A stretch of DNA of 47,769 bases from Bacteroidota bacterium. GTDB lineage: Bacteria > Bacteroidota > Ignavibacteria > Ignavibacteriales > Ignavibacteriaceae. Below, one piece after another: positions 35,318-44,973 of this stretch; position 1 is the first letter of the stretch, and each line of letters begins with the position of its first letter. The stretch is taken from NCBI GenBank assembly GCA_022562275.1, contig JADFPP010000019.1, forward strand, positions 1-47,769, given 5' to 3'. The notes below the pieces were generated by a model. That model had not been told where the DNA came from, did no database searches, and saw only the letters and a program-made list of their open reading frames with translations. The translations under genes and the position numbers were made by a program.

Positions 35318-35553
35318 GTCAGATTTTTAATTGCCTCTTTTATTGTTCCCAGGACAGCCTACAAATCATTTAAAATTATTTCTTTTAAACGGTTGCCAAT
35401 GTTACCATCCCACCATCTCGTCCTGGCGATTCTTCGTGGTGTGTGGTTATTGCTATTTTATTCACCTATCTGTAGATAAGTGTTAATGGACTGGTTCTCT
35501 AAATTGACAAAAGAAAAAAAGATAATTAGCTTTACTTTGTAAATTAAACAGAT

Positions 35554-35626
35554 GGGGCTATAGCTCAGTTGGGAGAGTGTCTGACTGGCAGTCAGAAGGT
35601 CGGCGGTTCGAACCCGCCTAGCTCCA
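35554..35626 (+). tRNA. tRNA-Ala (anticodon GGC)
   Basis: A 73-nt cloverleaf: acceptor GGGGCTA/TAGCTCC, D-arm GCTCAGTTGGGAGAGT, anticodon stem TCTGA/TCAGA around CTGGCAG (anticodon GGC), and T-arm GGCGGTTCGAACCCGCC. The 3' CCA is not encoded. A TTGACA at 35504-35509 and a TACTTTG at 35533-35539 lie upstream, at wide spacing. Confidence 0.96.
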
Positions 35627-35635
35627 CTTTATTTT

Positions 35636-35663
35636 GGCGTTGAAAAAAATATCAACGCCTTTT
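35636..35663 (+). terminator. Rho-independent terminator of tRNA-Ala
   Basis: GGCGTTGA (35636-35643) pairs with TCAACGCC (35652-35659) and is followed by TTTTG, ten bases after the tRNA. Confidence 0.8.
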
Positions 35664-35769
35664 GTTTGTTATATAAATTAATTCCTTACTAGTTTGGTGT
35701 TCAGCAATTGATTATAAACATTTCTACTTAAAATGACGCCCTGGATACTGGTTCTAAAATATTTTTAAA

Positions 35770-37131
35770 ATGAATTTATTACCTCACAAGAATTATTATA
35801 AAAAAATATTAAGAGTTGCCTTACCGGCAATTGCCGGGTTATCATCACAAATGGTTGTTTCGTTAGTTGATACAGCTATGGTTGGACGATTGGATGAAGC
35901 TACTTATGCCCTCGCAGCTATGGGAATTGGTGTTCTAGCAACTTGGGCCCTTATCAGTTTCTTTTCAAGTCTTGCAACTGGCATTCATGTTATTGTTGCA
36001 AGGAAATATGGGCAGGCAGATTACATAAGTTGTGGAATAACATTGAACAACTCAATACTCATTGCTTTAGTAATCGGGGTTATTGTTGCGGCTGTGGGTG
36101 TTTTCTTTGCAAATCCAATTGCGCATCTTTTTGCTGCTGACCCGATAGTTGGCGATTATGCAAGTGATTATATCTTTTATAGATTTCTTGGTATTCCTTT
36201 TTTCCTCATTTCCGTTTCTTATCGTGGCTTTTTCTTTGGTATTAGTAAAACTAAAATATTTATGATTTCAGGTGTTATAACAAATCTGTTAAATATTATT
36301 TTTAATTACATACTTATTTATGGAGAACTTGGTTTTCCGAGAATGGGTTTAGCCGGTGCAGGATTAGGTTCAACTTTTGCCACCGTATTCGATCCGATGT
36401 TCTACCTTTTTATCATTCTTCTCCCATCTTACAGAAAAAGATATAAGAATTTCAAAAACTTAAAAATTAAGACAAATATTATTTCAGCAATATTTAAAAT
36501 ATCGCTTCCTGTTTCTTTCCAAAACGTATTTATTTTAATCGGCTTTTTAAGTTTTATTTCTATAATCGGGTTGATTGGAACAGTTGAACAAGCAGCTACA
36601 CAAGCAATCATCTCTACACTTTTCATTTCATTTCTTCCTTGCTTTGGTTTTGGTATCGCCGTGCAAACTTTAGTGGGAAATAATTTAGGTGCCGGTAAAT
36701 ACAATTTAGCCAAGATATATGGATTTGAAACTGCAAAAGTTGCAACAGTTTATACAGTAATACTTGGTATAATATTCATGTCAATTCCGCAATATGTTTT
36801 ATTGATTGTTACAAACAATCAATCGATAATAGAAATGGCGAAACCTGCCTTAAGAGTTGCGGGATTCACCCAATTATTTTACGGCGTTGGTGTAGTTTTA
36901 GCAAACGGTTTACAAGCAGCCGGTAGAACTATGTACGTTATGAAATCGGAGGTAATTGCTAATTTGTTAATATTTGTACCGTTGTCTTATTTCCTGGGAG
37001 TTTATCTCGGCTTGGGGTTTACCTGGGCGTGGGTAGCACTTCCTGTATATATACTAGCTTACTCCACTATGATGTATATTAAGTTCAATTCAGGAAATTG
37101 GTTTACAAAAATATCGATTGAAAAAAAATAA
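35770..37131 (+). CDS. MATE family efflux transporter
   Basis: A 453-residue inner-membrane protein with about 12 hydrophobic helices in two similar halves. The opening IAGLSSQMVVSLVDTAMVGRL is the MatE domain signature, and the second half has ANGLQAAGRTMYV at the matching place. Members export drugs or metabolites using Na+ or H+. The sequence resembles the DinF/NorM group broadly; the substrate cannot be predicted. Full length. It stands alone downstream of tRNA-Ala. Confidence 0.92.
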   Translation: MNLLPHKNYYKKILRVALPAIAGLSSQMVVSLVDTAMVGRLDEATYALAAMGIGVLATWALISFFSSLATGIHVIVARKYGQADYISCGITLNNSILIALVIGVIVAAVGVFFANPIAHLFAADPIVGDYASDYIFYRFLGIPFFLISVSYRGFFFGISKTKIFMISGVITNLLNIIFNYILIYGELGFPRMGLAGAGLGSTFATVFDPMFYLFIILLPSYRKRYKNFKNLKIKTNIISAIFKISLPVSFQNVFILIGFLSFISIIGLIGTVEQAATQAIISTLFISFLPCFGFGIAVQTLVGNNLGAGKYNLAKIYGFETAKVATVYTVILGIIFMSIPQYVLLIVTNNQSIIEMAKPALRVAGFTQLFYGVGVVLANGLQAAGRTMYVMKSEVIANLLIFVPLSYFLGVYLGLGFTWAWVALPVYILAYSTMMYIKFNSGNWFTKISIEKK

Positions 37132-37243
37132 AATTCTATTTTTCCATTGATTTTTTATAATTAAATAACTTCTGATAATAGCTCTTCAAGCGAAATCACT
37201 CAAAAAATGAATAAAAGTTAATTTTTAAGGATGGTTAAAAGTC

Positions 37244-37272
37244 TTGACAAAGTTGTAACAAAGGAATATATT
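37244..37272 (+). promoter_or_regulatory. candidate promoter TTGACA-N17-TATATT
   Basis: TTGACA (37244-37249), a 17-bp spacer and TATATT (37267-37272). The expected start would fall at about 37279, exactly the A of the preferred ATG of the next gene, which would make a leaderless mRNA. Confidence 0.35.
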
Positions 37273-37278
37273 TTGAGT

Positions 37279-37677
37279 ATGAAAAAAGGGATTATAATAC
37301 TTTTTTCCATATTAGTTATTGCAGCTGCTGTTTATGCGGGTACTTTCCTTGATTACTTCCAGGGACGTAGTGAAGGAGAGGATGTACTATTAGAATGGAA
37401 AACATCTGCGGAAGTGGACCTGAAGCATTTTGCTATTGAAAGAAAGACACCTCAGAACCCATACATCGAATTAGCCATTGTAGAACCTAAAGGTAGTAAT
37501 TCGTTTTATTCTTACGTGGATGAAGCAGCATACAAAACAGTAGATCTTGTTTTCATATACAAATTGAAGATAGTTGATAACGATGGTTCAACATCCTTTT
37601 CTGCTGAAGTTACAGTTTCACATAATGTATCCGGTGTAAAGAGAACATGGGGTAGTATCAAAGCAATGTTCAGGTAA
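37279..37677 (+). CDS. small secreted fibronectin-like protein
   Basis: 132 residues from the ATG at 37279, which puts the signal peptide (MKKGIIILFSILVIAAAVYA) at the N-terminus. The ATG at 37231 would add 16 residues before it and has its AAGG directly abutting. The body reads as one Ig/fibronectin-like beta sandwich: DYFQGRSEGEDVLLEWKTSA, LKHFAIERK, FIYKLKIVDNDGSTSFSAEV and a final basic VKRTWGSIKAMFR. The pattern EGEDVLLEWKT...L.HF.IERK is common in secreted proteins of this clade. It is probably envelope-located; its role is unknown. Confidence 0.7.
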   Translation: MKKGIIILFSILVIAAAVYAGTFLDYFQGRSEGEDVLLEWKTSAEVDLKHFAIERKTPQNPYIELAIVEPKGSNSFYSYVDEAAYKTVDLVFIYKLKIVDNDGSTSFSAEVTVSHNVSGVKRTWGSIKAMFR

Positions 37678-37686
37678 ATTATTTCA

Positions 37687-38994
37687 TTGCTTACAAAGTC
37701 TTTTTGCTCATCATACACATTTCAAAAAATTCATCATTTAAATTTTATTAGTCTCTCTTTTAATATTTTAAAAGTAATTTTCCTGCTTTATTTATTTTCC
37801 TTCCCATTTACTGCGTGTTCAAGTTCAAAGCGTTTTACATCTGAGGAAGAATATGATGAGGAAGAATTTAAAGTAGATATTAATTATGTAAGGGTATTAT
37901 TAGATGAAAAACCTACTTCAATAAATTTTTTGGTTCAAAGTAAAGTAAATCTATTAAGAGAAAACAACAAAATTGCTGAAGTAAATAGCGGAAATACTAT
38001 TGAGTTTTATAATGAACACGAAAAATTAATTGCTAAAATTGGTAGAAAAAAATTTTCAGGCAAATACTTTCAGCTAATTTCTGCAGAGAGTAAAGAAATA
38101 AAATATAACGGTAACAGTTATATGGGAAGTTTAAGAGTTGTTGACAACAGAGGTACGGTTAAGATAATAAACTTTGTAGATGTTGAGAATTATCTTAAAG
38201 GAGTTATTGCAAAAGAAATGCCTTTAGGAAAAGGAAATGAAAACTTTGAAGCACTAAAAGCATTTACCATTTGTGCCAGAACATATACATTTATGAAAAT
38301 GAATCGTGGTAATTTACTCTACGATATCTTTCCGGATACAAGGGATCAGGTTTACGGTGGAAGTACAGCAGAGCACAATATATCTAATCGTGCTGTTAAA
38401 GAAACAGAAGGATTGATCCTAATGTTTGATGGAAAACCAGCAACCGTGTATTATCATTCTACTTGCGGAGGTGCAAATGAAAATGTTGAAAATGTCTTCC
38501 CTCAAAAACCAAAGACTTATTTAACATCTATAGAAGATGGATATAATCCCTATTGTAAAATATCTCCTCGTTTCGAATGGGAGGAAATATATACTCAACA
38601 GCAGTTCATCGAACAACTTTACAATGCAAAACTGATCGGCAGTAAAAAATATTTTATTGTTGAAGTTAACGTTGCAAGTAGATTTGCATCAGGTAGAGTC
38701 GATGATCTTGAAATAATAATTGAAGGAGAAAGAGGGAAGGAGGAAATTCATCTTTACGGTAATGAAATCAGGTCTAAAATTAGAACTCCAAATAAAAACC
38801 AATTATTATGGAGCACACAATTTAATATACGCACGATGACAAATGATAATATTATTATTAAGGGGAAAGGATTCGGACATGGGGTCGGGCTGTGTCAGTG
38901 GGGAGCTATTGGTCAGTCTCGCCAGGGAATAAATTTTGAACAAATTCTAAACCATTATTTTCCCGGAACAAATTTAAGAAGGTTAAATGATTAA
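37687..38994 (+). CDS. SpoIID/LytB domain lipoprotein
   Basis: 435 residues with a TTG start at 37687; no ATG lies before the signal, so the exact start is uncertain. A lipoprotein-like signal ends FPFTACSSS. The core NYLKGVIAKEMPLGKGNENFEALKA and ARTYTFMK segments, HSTCGGANENVENVF and KGFGHGVGLCQWGAIGQSRQG are diagnostic of SpoIID/LytB proteins. SpoIID itself is a peptidoglycan lytic transglycosylase, with the Glu in AKEMP as the catalytic residue, so cell-wall remodelling is likely. The gene overlaps the maf start by 8 bp. Confidence 0.85.
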   Translation: MLTKSFCSSYTFQKIHHLNFISLSFNILKVIFLLYLFSFPFTACSSSKRFTSEEEYDEEEFKVDINYVRVLLDEKPTSINFLVQSKVNLLRENNKIAEVNSGNTIEFYNEHEKLIAKIGRKKFSGKYFQLISAESKEIKYNGNSYMGSLRVVDNRGTVKIINFVDVENYLKGVIAKEMPLGKGNENFEALKAFTICARTYTFMKMNRGNLLYDIFPDTRDQVYGGSTAEHNISNRAVKETEGLILMFDGKPATVYYHSTCGGANENVENVFPQKPKTYLTSIEDGYNPYCKISPRFEWEEIYTQQQFIEQLYNAKLIGSKKYFIVEVNVASRFASGRVDDLEIIIEGERGKEEIHLYGNEIRSKIRTPNKNQLLWSTQFNIRTMTNDNIIIKGKGFGHGVGLCQWGAIGQSRQGINFEQILNHYFPGTNLRRLND

Positions 38995-39565
38995 AACTGA
39001 TTTACAGATTTATTTAGCCTCCAAATCTCCAAGAAGAAGAAAACTTTTAAAACAGTTAAATATTAATTTCAAATCATTTTCAGTTGATGTTAATGAAAAT
39101 ATAAGCAAAGCCGAAAGACCGGCACACATTGTTAAGAGACTGGCAAATGAAAAATTATTAAAAGCAAAAGAAAAAGTTAAAAACGGAATTATTATAACTG
39201 CTGATACAATTGTTGTTTTGGATGGTAAAGTTATTGGAAAGCCGGCTAATACTAAAAATGCTAAAACAATTCTGAAAAAACTTAGCGGAAGGGTTCATAA
39301 GGTTTACACTGGTTTTTCGGTTTGGAACTCCGATAAAAATATAATTATAGCAGATTATGAAAAAACAATTGTAGAATTCAGAAATTTATTTGATAGAGAA
39401 ATTGATGACTACATTTGTGGTGGAAGCCCTATGGACAAAGCCGGTGCTTACGGAATTCAAGACGATATAGGTGCAGTATTTATTAAGAAAATTAACGGTT
39501 GTTATTATAATGTTGTTGGATTGCCGTTAACAAAAATATATCAAGCATTGATCAAGATAGTTTAA
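38987..39565 (+). CDS. maf: Maf family nucleoside triphosphate pyrophosphatase
   Basis: 192 residues. The opening IYLASKSPRRRKLLKQL is the Maf signature (S-x-SPRR), TADTIVVLDGKVIGKP holds the catalytic Asp, and GSPMDKAGAYGIQD is the third conserved block. The DKAGAYGIQ form marks the YhdE-like group that hydrolyses dTTP and UTP as a house-cleaning function. It overlaps the SpoIID-like gene by 8 bp and is one base from the next gene, so these three form an operon. Confidence 0.93.
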   Translation: MIKTDLQIYLASKSPRRRKLLKQLNINFKSFSVDVNENISKAERPAHIVKRLANEKLLKAKEKVKNGIIITADTIVVLDGKVIGKPANTKNAKTILKKLSGRVHKVYTGFSVWNSDKNIIIADYEKTIVEFRNLFDREIDDYICGGSPMDKAGAYGIQDDIGAVFIKKINGCYYNVVGLPLTKIYQALIKIV

Positions 39566-39566
39566 A

Positions 39567-40529
39567 TTGTTCAGCAAATTAAAAAAGAAAATACTTGTCT
39601 CAATTGTAATTGCTGGAATCGTTTATCTCACATTTGCATTATATGCAGATTATCAAAAAGTTATTGATGCATTCTCTAATTTTAACTGGCTTCTTCTTCC
39701 TTTACTTTTAATCTTATCCCTATTCAATTATATCACAAGGTATTTTAAATGGGATTACTATTTATCTGTCATCAATGTAAAAATAAAAAAAGTCGATTCA
39801 CTGTTAATTTTTATGTCTGGTTTGATAATGAGTATTACACCGGGTAAAGTAGGCGAACTTTTAAAATCGTATCTGGTAAAGGAAGTTACAAACACACCAA
39901 TAAGCAAAACCGCCCCAGTAATATTTGCTGAAAGAATTACTGATTTTATTTCACTTTTATTGATTACAATTATTGGTGCTTATACATTCGATTACGGACT
40001 TATGCCTACAATAGTTATCTCAGTATTTTTTATTATTTTGATATTAATCTTAAGTAACAAAAAGATCTCCCTAAAAATTCTTAGCTCTCTGGAAAAATTA
40101 TCTTTCCTAAGGAAGCATTTAATAAATATTCATCTGGCTTATGAAAGTGCTTACCAACTTCTAAGACCTATTCCATTACTGAAAATGACAGTCATCAGCA
40201 TTATTGCCTGGGGATTTGAGTGTTTGGGATATTATATAATTCTCTTAAATTTCCATATAGAATTTGGATTGTTTTGGGCATCATTTAGTTACGCTTTTGC
40301 CATAATAGCAGGGGCAATATCGATGCTGCCTGGCGGTCTTGGTGTTACGGAAGGTTCACTAACTTATCTCTTAATTCAAAAGGGAATAGCTGATAATGTT
40401 GCAGTTGCAACCACATTTATTGTTAGAGTTGTAACTTTATGGTTTGCTGTTCTTGTTGGAATTGCAAGTGTATCGTTTTATCAAAAAAGATTTGGAAAAA
40501 TTAATAGTATTTCTGTTAATAATTTGTAA
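39567..40529 (+). CDS. flippase-like membrane protein (LPG synthase TM domain family)
   Basis: A 320-residue membrane protein with about eight hydrophobic helices. The conserved features are YITRYFKWDYYLS, SGLIMSITPGKVGELLKSYL and SMLPGGLGVTEGSLTYLL, which define the lysylphosphatidylglycerol synthase TM-region / UPF0104 family. Members are thought to move or modify lipids at the inner membrane. The start is a TTG at 39567, one base after the maf stop; no ATG fits. The cytoplasmic aminoacyl-transfer domain of MprF is absent. Confidence 0.85.
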   Translation: MFSKLKKKILVSIVIAGIVYLTFALYADYQKVIDAFSNFNWLLLPLLLILSLFNYITRYFKWDYYLSVINVKIKKVDSLLIFMSGLIMSITPGKVGELLKSYLVKEVTNTPISKTAPVIFAERITDFISLLLITIIGAYTFDYGLMPTIVISVFFIILILILSNKKISLKILSSLEKLSFLRKHLINIHLAYESAYQLLRPIPLLKMTVISIIAWGFECLGYYIILLNFHIEFGLFWASFSYAFAIIAGAISMLPGGLGVTEGSLTYLLIQKGIADNVAVATTFIVRVVTLWFAVLVGIASVSFYQKRFGKINSISVNNL

Positions 40530-40545
40530 ATAAGGAGAAAAAATA

Positions 40546-41796
40546 ATGGGTAAATTCAGGAATATCAAAGTTCCGAAAAATGGTGAAAAGGTTACTGTAC
40601 AAAACGATAAATTAGTTGTACCTGATAATCCGATAATTGCCTTTATCGAAGGAGACGGAATAGGACCTGATATTTGGAGAGCAGCAAAAATAGTATTTGA
40701 TGCTGCAGTTGAAAAAGCATATAATGGCAAAAAGAAAATTGCATGGATGGAAATATTTGCAGGTGATAAAGCAGTAAAAAAATACGGTAAAAATAAATGG
40801 CTTCCTTCCGAAACAGTGGATGCAATAAGAGAATATGTTATTGCAATTAAAGGTCCTCTTACCACACCAATTGGTGGTGGAATAAGAAGTTTAAATGTTT
40901 CGCTCCGTCAGCAGCTAGATCTTTTTGCTTGTGTTAGACCTGTAAAATATTACACCGGCACGCCATCCCCCATGAAAAAACCACAACTATTAGATATAGT
41001 TTTGTTTCGTGAAAATACTGAAGATGTTTATTCCGGTATTGAGTTTAAATCGGGCACAAAGGATTGTGACAGCATAATTAAGTATATCAATACAAAATTT
41101 AAAAAGAATATCAGACCAAAATCGGGTATTGGAATCAAACCTATTAGTGAATTCTGTTCTGCACGACTTGTTAAAAAAGCAATTGAATTTGCGATTGAAA
41201 ACGGTAGAAAGAGTGTAACTCTTGTTCATAAAGGAAACATTATGAAATTTACTGAAGGATCATTTAAAGACTGGGGATATAAAGTTGCTAAAAAAGAGTT
41301 TAAAAATATTATTGTAACCGAAGATGAACTTTGGGATAAATATAATGGGAAACTTCCGAAGCGAAAAATTCTCCTTAAAGATAGAATTGCCGATAGTATT
41401 TTCCAGCAGTTACTTCTCAGACCTGATGAGTATGATGTTCTTGCTACAACAAACCTCAACGGAGATTATTTATCGGATGCCGCTGCCGCACAGGTAGGTG
41501 GATTAGGAATTGCTCCCGGCGGTAATATCAGTTACTTCACTGCCTTGTTTGAAGCAACTCATGGTACTGCTCCTAAATACGCCGGAATGGATAAAGTAAA
41601 TCCTGGCTCCGTTATCTTATCCGGTGTAATGATGTTTAGATATATTGGATGGGATAAAGTTGCTAAGCTTATTGAAAGCGGTATGAAAAAAGCAATTCGC
41701 TCGAAAGTAGTAACGTACGATTTTGCCAGACAAATGAAAGGTGCAAAGAAAGTTAAAACATCTGAATTTGCAAATGAAATAATTAAAAATATGTAA
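40546..41796 (+). CDS. icd: NADP-dependent isocitrate dehydrogenase
   Basis: The 416-residue TCA-cycle enzyme that converts isocitrate to 2-oxoglutarate and CO2. It shows [15 protein letters not shown], the substrate loop [49 protein letters not shown], the metal site [14 protein letters not shown] and the coenzyme loop [12 protein letters not shown]. The text follows the homodimeric bacterial NADP type. A good Shine-Dalgarno (AAGGAG) precedes the ATG. It is 17 bp after the flippase-like gene. Confidence 0.96.
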   Translation: MGKFRNIKVPKNGEKVTVQNDKLVVPDNPIIAFIEGDGIGPDIWRAAKIVFDAAVEKAYNGKKKIAWMEIFAGDKAVKKYGKNKWLPSETVDAIREYVIAIKGPLTTPIGGGIRSLNVSLRQQLDLFACVRPVKYYTGTPSPMKKPQLLDIVLFRENTEDVYSGIEFKSGTKDCDSIIKYINTKFKKNIRPKSGIGIKPISEFCSARLVKKAIEFAIENGRKSVTLVHKGNIMKFTEGSFKDWGYKVAKKEFKNIIVTEDELWDKYNGKLPKRKILLKDRIADSIFQQLLLRPDEYDVLATTNLNGDYLSDAAAAQVGGLGIAPGGNISYFTALFEATHGTAPKYAGMDKVNPGSVILSGVMMFRYIGWDKVAKLIESGMKKAIRSKVVTYDFARQMKGAKKVKTSEFANEIIKNM

Positions 41797-41958
41797 TGGC
41801 TTTAGATTTATTAACTTATTTTAAGAATATTTAAAGACCTTCTGTAAAAGAATAGAATTTAAAAATAACAAAAACGTTAAAAATAAGCTGTTTTCTTGAT
41901 TTTCAGAGAGTCAATTATTATATTTAATTTCAAAAACTTTGATAAAAAGGAGTAAAAA

Positions 41959-42375
41959 ATGTCAGAAGATAATAATTTTGGTAGTGGAATGTTTATGGGT
42001 TTATTAGTTGGTGGAGCACTTGGTGCAACATTGGCGCTCTTATTTGCTCCAAAGAGCGGAAGGGAACTTCGTCAGGAAATAAAATCGAAGACAGATATTT
42101 ACCTCAATGATGCAGATAAATATATTGCTGAAGCTAAACACAAAGCCAGTGACATGATCAATGATGGAAAAATGAAATCAGAGAAGTTAATAAAAGAAGC
42201 TAAATCCAAATCCGATAAACTATTAAAGGATGCTGAAAAAGTTTTGGCTGATGCAAGATCTAAAACTGATGAACTACTAAAAACCGGCAAAGAAAAATTA
42301 GATCAGAAATCCGGTCAGGTAAAATCTGCTATTAAAGCAGGTGTTGATGCCTATAAGGAAACTAAGAAGGTTTAA
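41959..42375 (+). CDS. YtxH domain protein
   Basis: 138 residues. A single N-terminal membrane helix with the YtxH motif (GLLVGGALGATLALLFAPKSG) is followed by a long Lys/Asp/Glu-rich amphipathic helix or coiled coil to the end. YtxH proteins are associated with the general stress response in some bacteria, but the molecular role is unclear. A strong Shine-Dalgarno (AAAGGAG) precedes the ATG. The DUF948-type gene follows 14 bp later; the two families commonly travel together. Confidence 0.85.
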   Translation: MSEDNNFGSGMFMGLLVGGALGATLALLFAPKSGRELRQEIKSKTDIYLNDADKYIAEAKHKASDMINDGKMKSEKLIKEAKSKSDKLLKDAEKVLADARSKTDELLKTGKEKLDQKSGQVKSAIKAGVDAYKETKKV

Positions 42376-42389
42376 AACTATTCTGATAA

Positions 42390-42782
42390 ATGAATTTACT
42401 TGATATCTTATTAATATTACTTGTAATATCAGCTTCAGCATTATGCATTGCTTTAATTTATTATGTTTGGAAAATAACGAATGCTGTCAAAGCAATACAG
42501 AACGATATTAGTAAGCTATCTGCAAATTTACAACCTCTTCTAAATTCTACAACAGAACTTTCCAACAACATTAATGAAATTGCAGATAATGCAAGAGAGC
42601 ACCTGGATATTTCTAAAAATGTAGTAACAAGTATTAAGAATAGAGTTGATACGATTCTTGAGTTCGAAGCAAAAGTAAGAGGTGGTATTGAAGGTCCGGT
42701 AATGTCCTTAATTAGAGAGATTACAGCATTGAACAATGGTTTTAATTCCTTTTTAAACGTTTTTAGAAAGAAGAATAATTAA
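42390..42782 (+). CDS. DUF948-like membrane-anchored coiled-coil protein
   Basis: 130 residues with one N-terminal membrane helix (about 4-28, LLDILLILLVISASALCIAL) and a continuous helical body with heptad-like spacing (AIQNDISKLSANLQPLL, NEIADNAREHLDI, SLIREITALNNGFNSFLNVF). This layout fits DUF948, usually next to YtxH as here. Function is unknown; envelope stress is suggested only by the pairing. Confidence 0.7.
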   Translation: MNLLDILLILLVISASALCIALIYYVWKITNAVKAIQNDISKLSANLQPLLNSTTELSNNINEIADNAREHLDISKNVVTSIKNRVDTILEFEAKVRGGIEGPVMSLIREITALNNGFNSFLNVFRKKNN

Positions 42783-42821
42783 AAAAATTTTACTCACCTT
42801 TAGTTTTTCTGGAGGATTCAT

Positions 42822-44915
42822 TTGAATGAACACGGAACAGAAGCAATTAGAAACATAGCATTTGTTGGGCATGGCGGCAGCGGTAAAACTACGTTGTCTG
42901 AAATAATTTTATTCATCGCAGGGGAAACTACAAGAATCGGAAAAATTGAGGAGGGGAATACGATCTCTGATTACACACCAAATGAAATAGATAAACAAAT
43001 TTCTATTTCAACAGGATTGATGCACCTTGAATGGAACAATACTAAAATTAATATTTTAGATACGCCTGGTTATTCTGATTTTGTTGGAGAAGTTAAAGCT
43101 GCACTAAAAGTTGCTGATTTAGCAGTGCTATTAGTAAAATCTGCTGAGGGTGTGGAAGTATGGACTGAATCTGCCGCTGAATTTATTAAAGATTATAATT
43201 TACCCAGCAGTGTGATTATTAATAAAATTGATAATGAGCACTCAACTTTTTCTGAAACCTTTTCACAAATAAAAGATAGAATTTCTTCCTCAGCAACGGT
43301 GGTTACTTTTCCTGCTGCTGAGGGGAATAGTTTTAATATGGTAATAGATGTTTTGAAAATGAAGGCATATACTTACGATCAGATTGGGAGTAAAAAAGTT
43401 AGTGTAATAGATATACCGGATAATCTGAAAGAGAAAGCTGAGAAATACAGAATTGAACTTATTGAGAAAGTGGCAGAAACTTCTGAAGAATTAATGAACA
43501 AGTATTTTGAAGAAGGTTCATTATCAGATAACGATCTTAAAACTGGCTTAATAGAAGCAATAGAATCGGGATCGTTCGTTCCAATCTTTGCTGTGTCGGC
43601 TACCGAAGGTGTCGGTATAAATAATTTTCTGGATTTTGCATCCGCTTACTTTCCTTCTCCCGCACAATCAGGTGGAGTTGAAGCATCTCTTGTTGGAAAG
43701 GATGAGAAGGTGTTGGTTAAAGCTGATAAAAATGGAGAACCGGTACTTTTCATTTTTAAAACCATATCGGAACAACATGTTGGTGAACTCTCATTATTTA
43801 AAGTTTATTCAGGTACCATTCGAGCCGGAATGGATCTTTTAAATGAAAATAATAATAAAACTGAAAGACTGAACCAGCTCTATATTCTGAATGGTCATCA
43901 TAGAAAAGATGTTTCACAATTAGTAGCAGGAGATATTGGTGCCGTTGTAAAATTAAAAGATACACATACAAACAATACTCTAGCCTCTAAAAATTATTCT
44001 GTTGTAATAACACCAATAATTTTTCCGGAAGCAATTATAAGAGGCGCAATTATTCCAAAAGCCAAAGGTGATGAAGATAAAATTGCATCGGGATTACATG
44101 CATTGCACGAGGAGGATCCATCGTTTAATGTGCAGTACGATCCTGATATTTCTCAAACTATAATCTCTGGTCAGGGAGAGTTACAACTGTTTTTAGCTGT
44201 TAAGAGATTGAAAAATCGTTACAATGTGGATGTAGATTTAGTTGAGCCAAAAGTTCCTTTCCGTGAAACAATTAAAAGCAAAGTATCAGACACAGAGTAT
44301 AAACATAAAAAGCAATCTGGGGGAAGAGGTCAGTATGGACATGTTCATTTTAAAATGGAACCTTTATCCAGAGGGAAAGGATTTGAATTTGTTAATTCTA
44401 TTACTGGCGGTGCCGTACCTGGTAAATTCATTCCTGCAGTAGAAAAGGGGATAGTAGAAGTAATGAATAAAGGTGTTATTGCTGGCAATAAGGTTGTTGA
44501 TGTAAAAGTAACTTTATTTGATGGAACATTCCATAATGTTGACTCTGATGAAATATCATTTAAACTGGCAGCTTCACAATGCTTTAAGAAGGGATTTGTT
44601 GAGGCAAAACCTTGTCTTCTGGAACCAATTTATAAAGTTGAGCTAAAAGTGCCTGAAGAATATATGGGTGATGTTATGGGTGATATATCAAGCAGAAGAG
44701 GCAAAATACTAGGAATGGATTCTGACGGTCATTTCCAGATCATAAAAGCTCTTGTTCCACTAGCCGAATTATACAAATACTCTTCACATCTAAGGAGCAT
44801 AACTCAGGGTAGAGGCGTGCATCAACGCAAGTTTGACCATTATGAGGAAATGCCAAATGATGTTGAACAAAAAGTAATTGAGGAATATAAAAAATCCAGA
44901 GAAGAAGGAAAATAA
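42822..44915 (+). CDS. fusA2: elongation factor G-like GTPase
   Basis: 697 residues. The GTP-binding motifs are GHGGSGKTT (G1), DTPGYSDF (G3) and NKID (G4), and domains II-V follow with SGGRGQYGHVHFK and RRGKILGMDSDG. In switch I the usual RGITI is replaced by KQISIS, which marks the EF-G2-like group rather than the translocase. These homologues are of uncertain role and are sometimes tied to ribosome recycling or stress. The start is a TTG at 42822 supported by GGAGG six bases upstream; the ATG four bases on is out of frame. Confidence 0.9.
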   Translation: MNEHGTEAIRNIAFVGHGGSGKTTLSEIILFIAGETTRIGKIEEGNTISDYTPNEIDKQISISTGLMHLEWNNTKINILDTPGYSDFVGEVKAALKVADLAVLLVKSAEGVEVWTESAAEFIKDYNLPSSVIINKIDNEHSTFSETFSQIKDRISSSATVVTFPAAEGNSFNMVIDVLKMKAYTYDQIGSKKVSVIDIPDNLKEKAEKYRIELIEKVAETSEELMNKYFEEGSLSDNDLKTGLIEAIESGSFVPIFAVSATEGVGINNFLDFASAYFPSPAQSGGVEASLVGKDEKVLVKADKNGEPVLFIFKTISEQHVGELSLFKVYSGTIRAGMDLLNENNNKTERLNQLYILNGHHRKDVSQLVAGDIGAVVKLKDTHTNNTLASKNYSVVITPIIFPEAIIRGAIIPKAKGDEDKIASGLHALHEEDPSFNVQYDPDISQTIISGQGELQLFLAVKRLKNRYNVDVDLVEPKVPFRETIKSKVSDTEYKHKKQSGGRGQYGHVHFKMEPLSRGKGFEFVNSITGGAVPGKFIPAVEKGIVEVMNKGVIAGNKVVDVKVTLFDGTFHNVDSDEISFKLAASQCFKKGFVEAKPCLLEPIYKVELKVPEEYMGDVMGDISSRRGKILGMDSDGHFQIIKALVPLAELYKYSSHLRSITQGRGVHQRKFDHYEEMPNDVEQKVIEEYKKSREEGK

Positions 44916-44973
44916 TATTTACAAAAAATCATTTGATAGTTTTACAGCTTAATATAAATTTTTTGTATTGATT

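Noticed and set aside
35318-35553. Possible coding debris between the lipoprotein gene and tRNA-Ala
   Set aside because: Short GC-richer text around 35410-35450 reads plausibly in one frame but matches no family that can be named.
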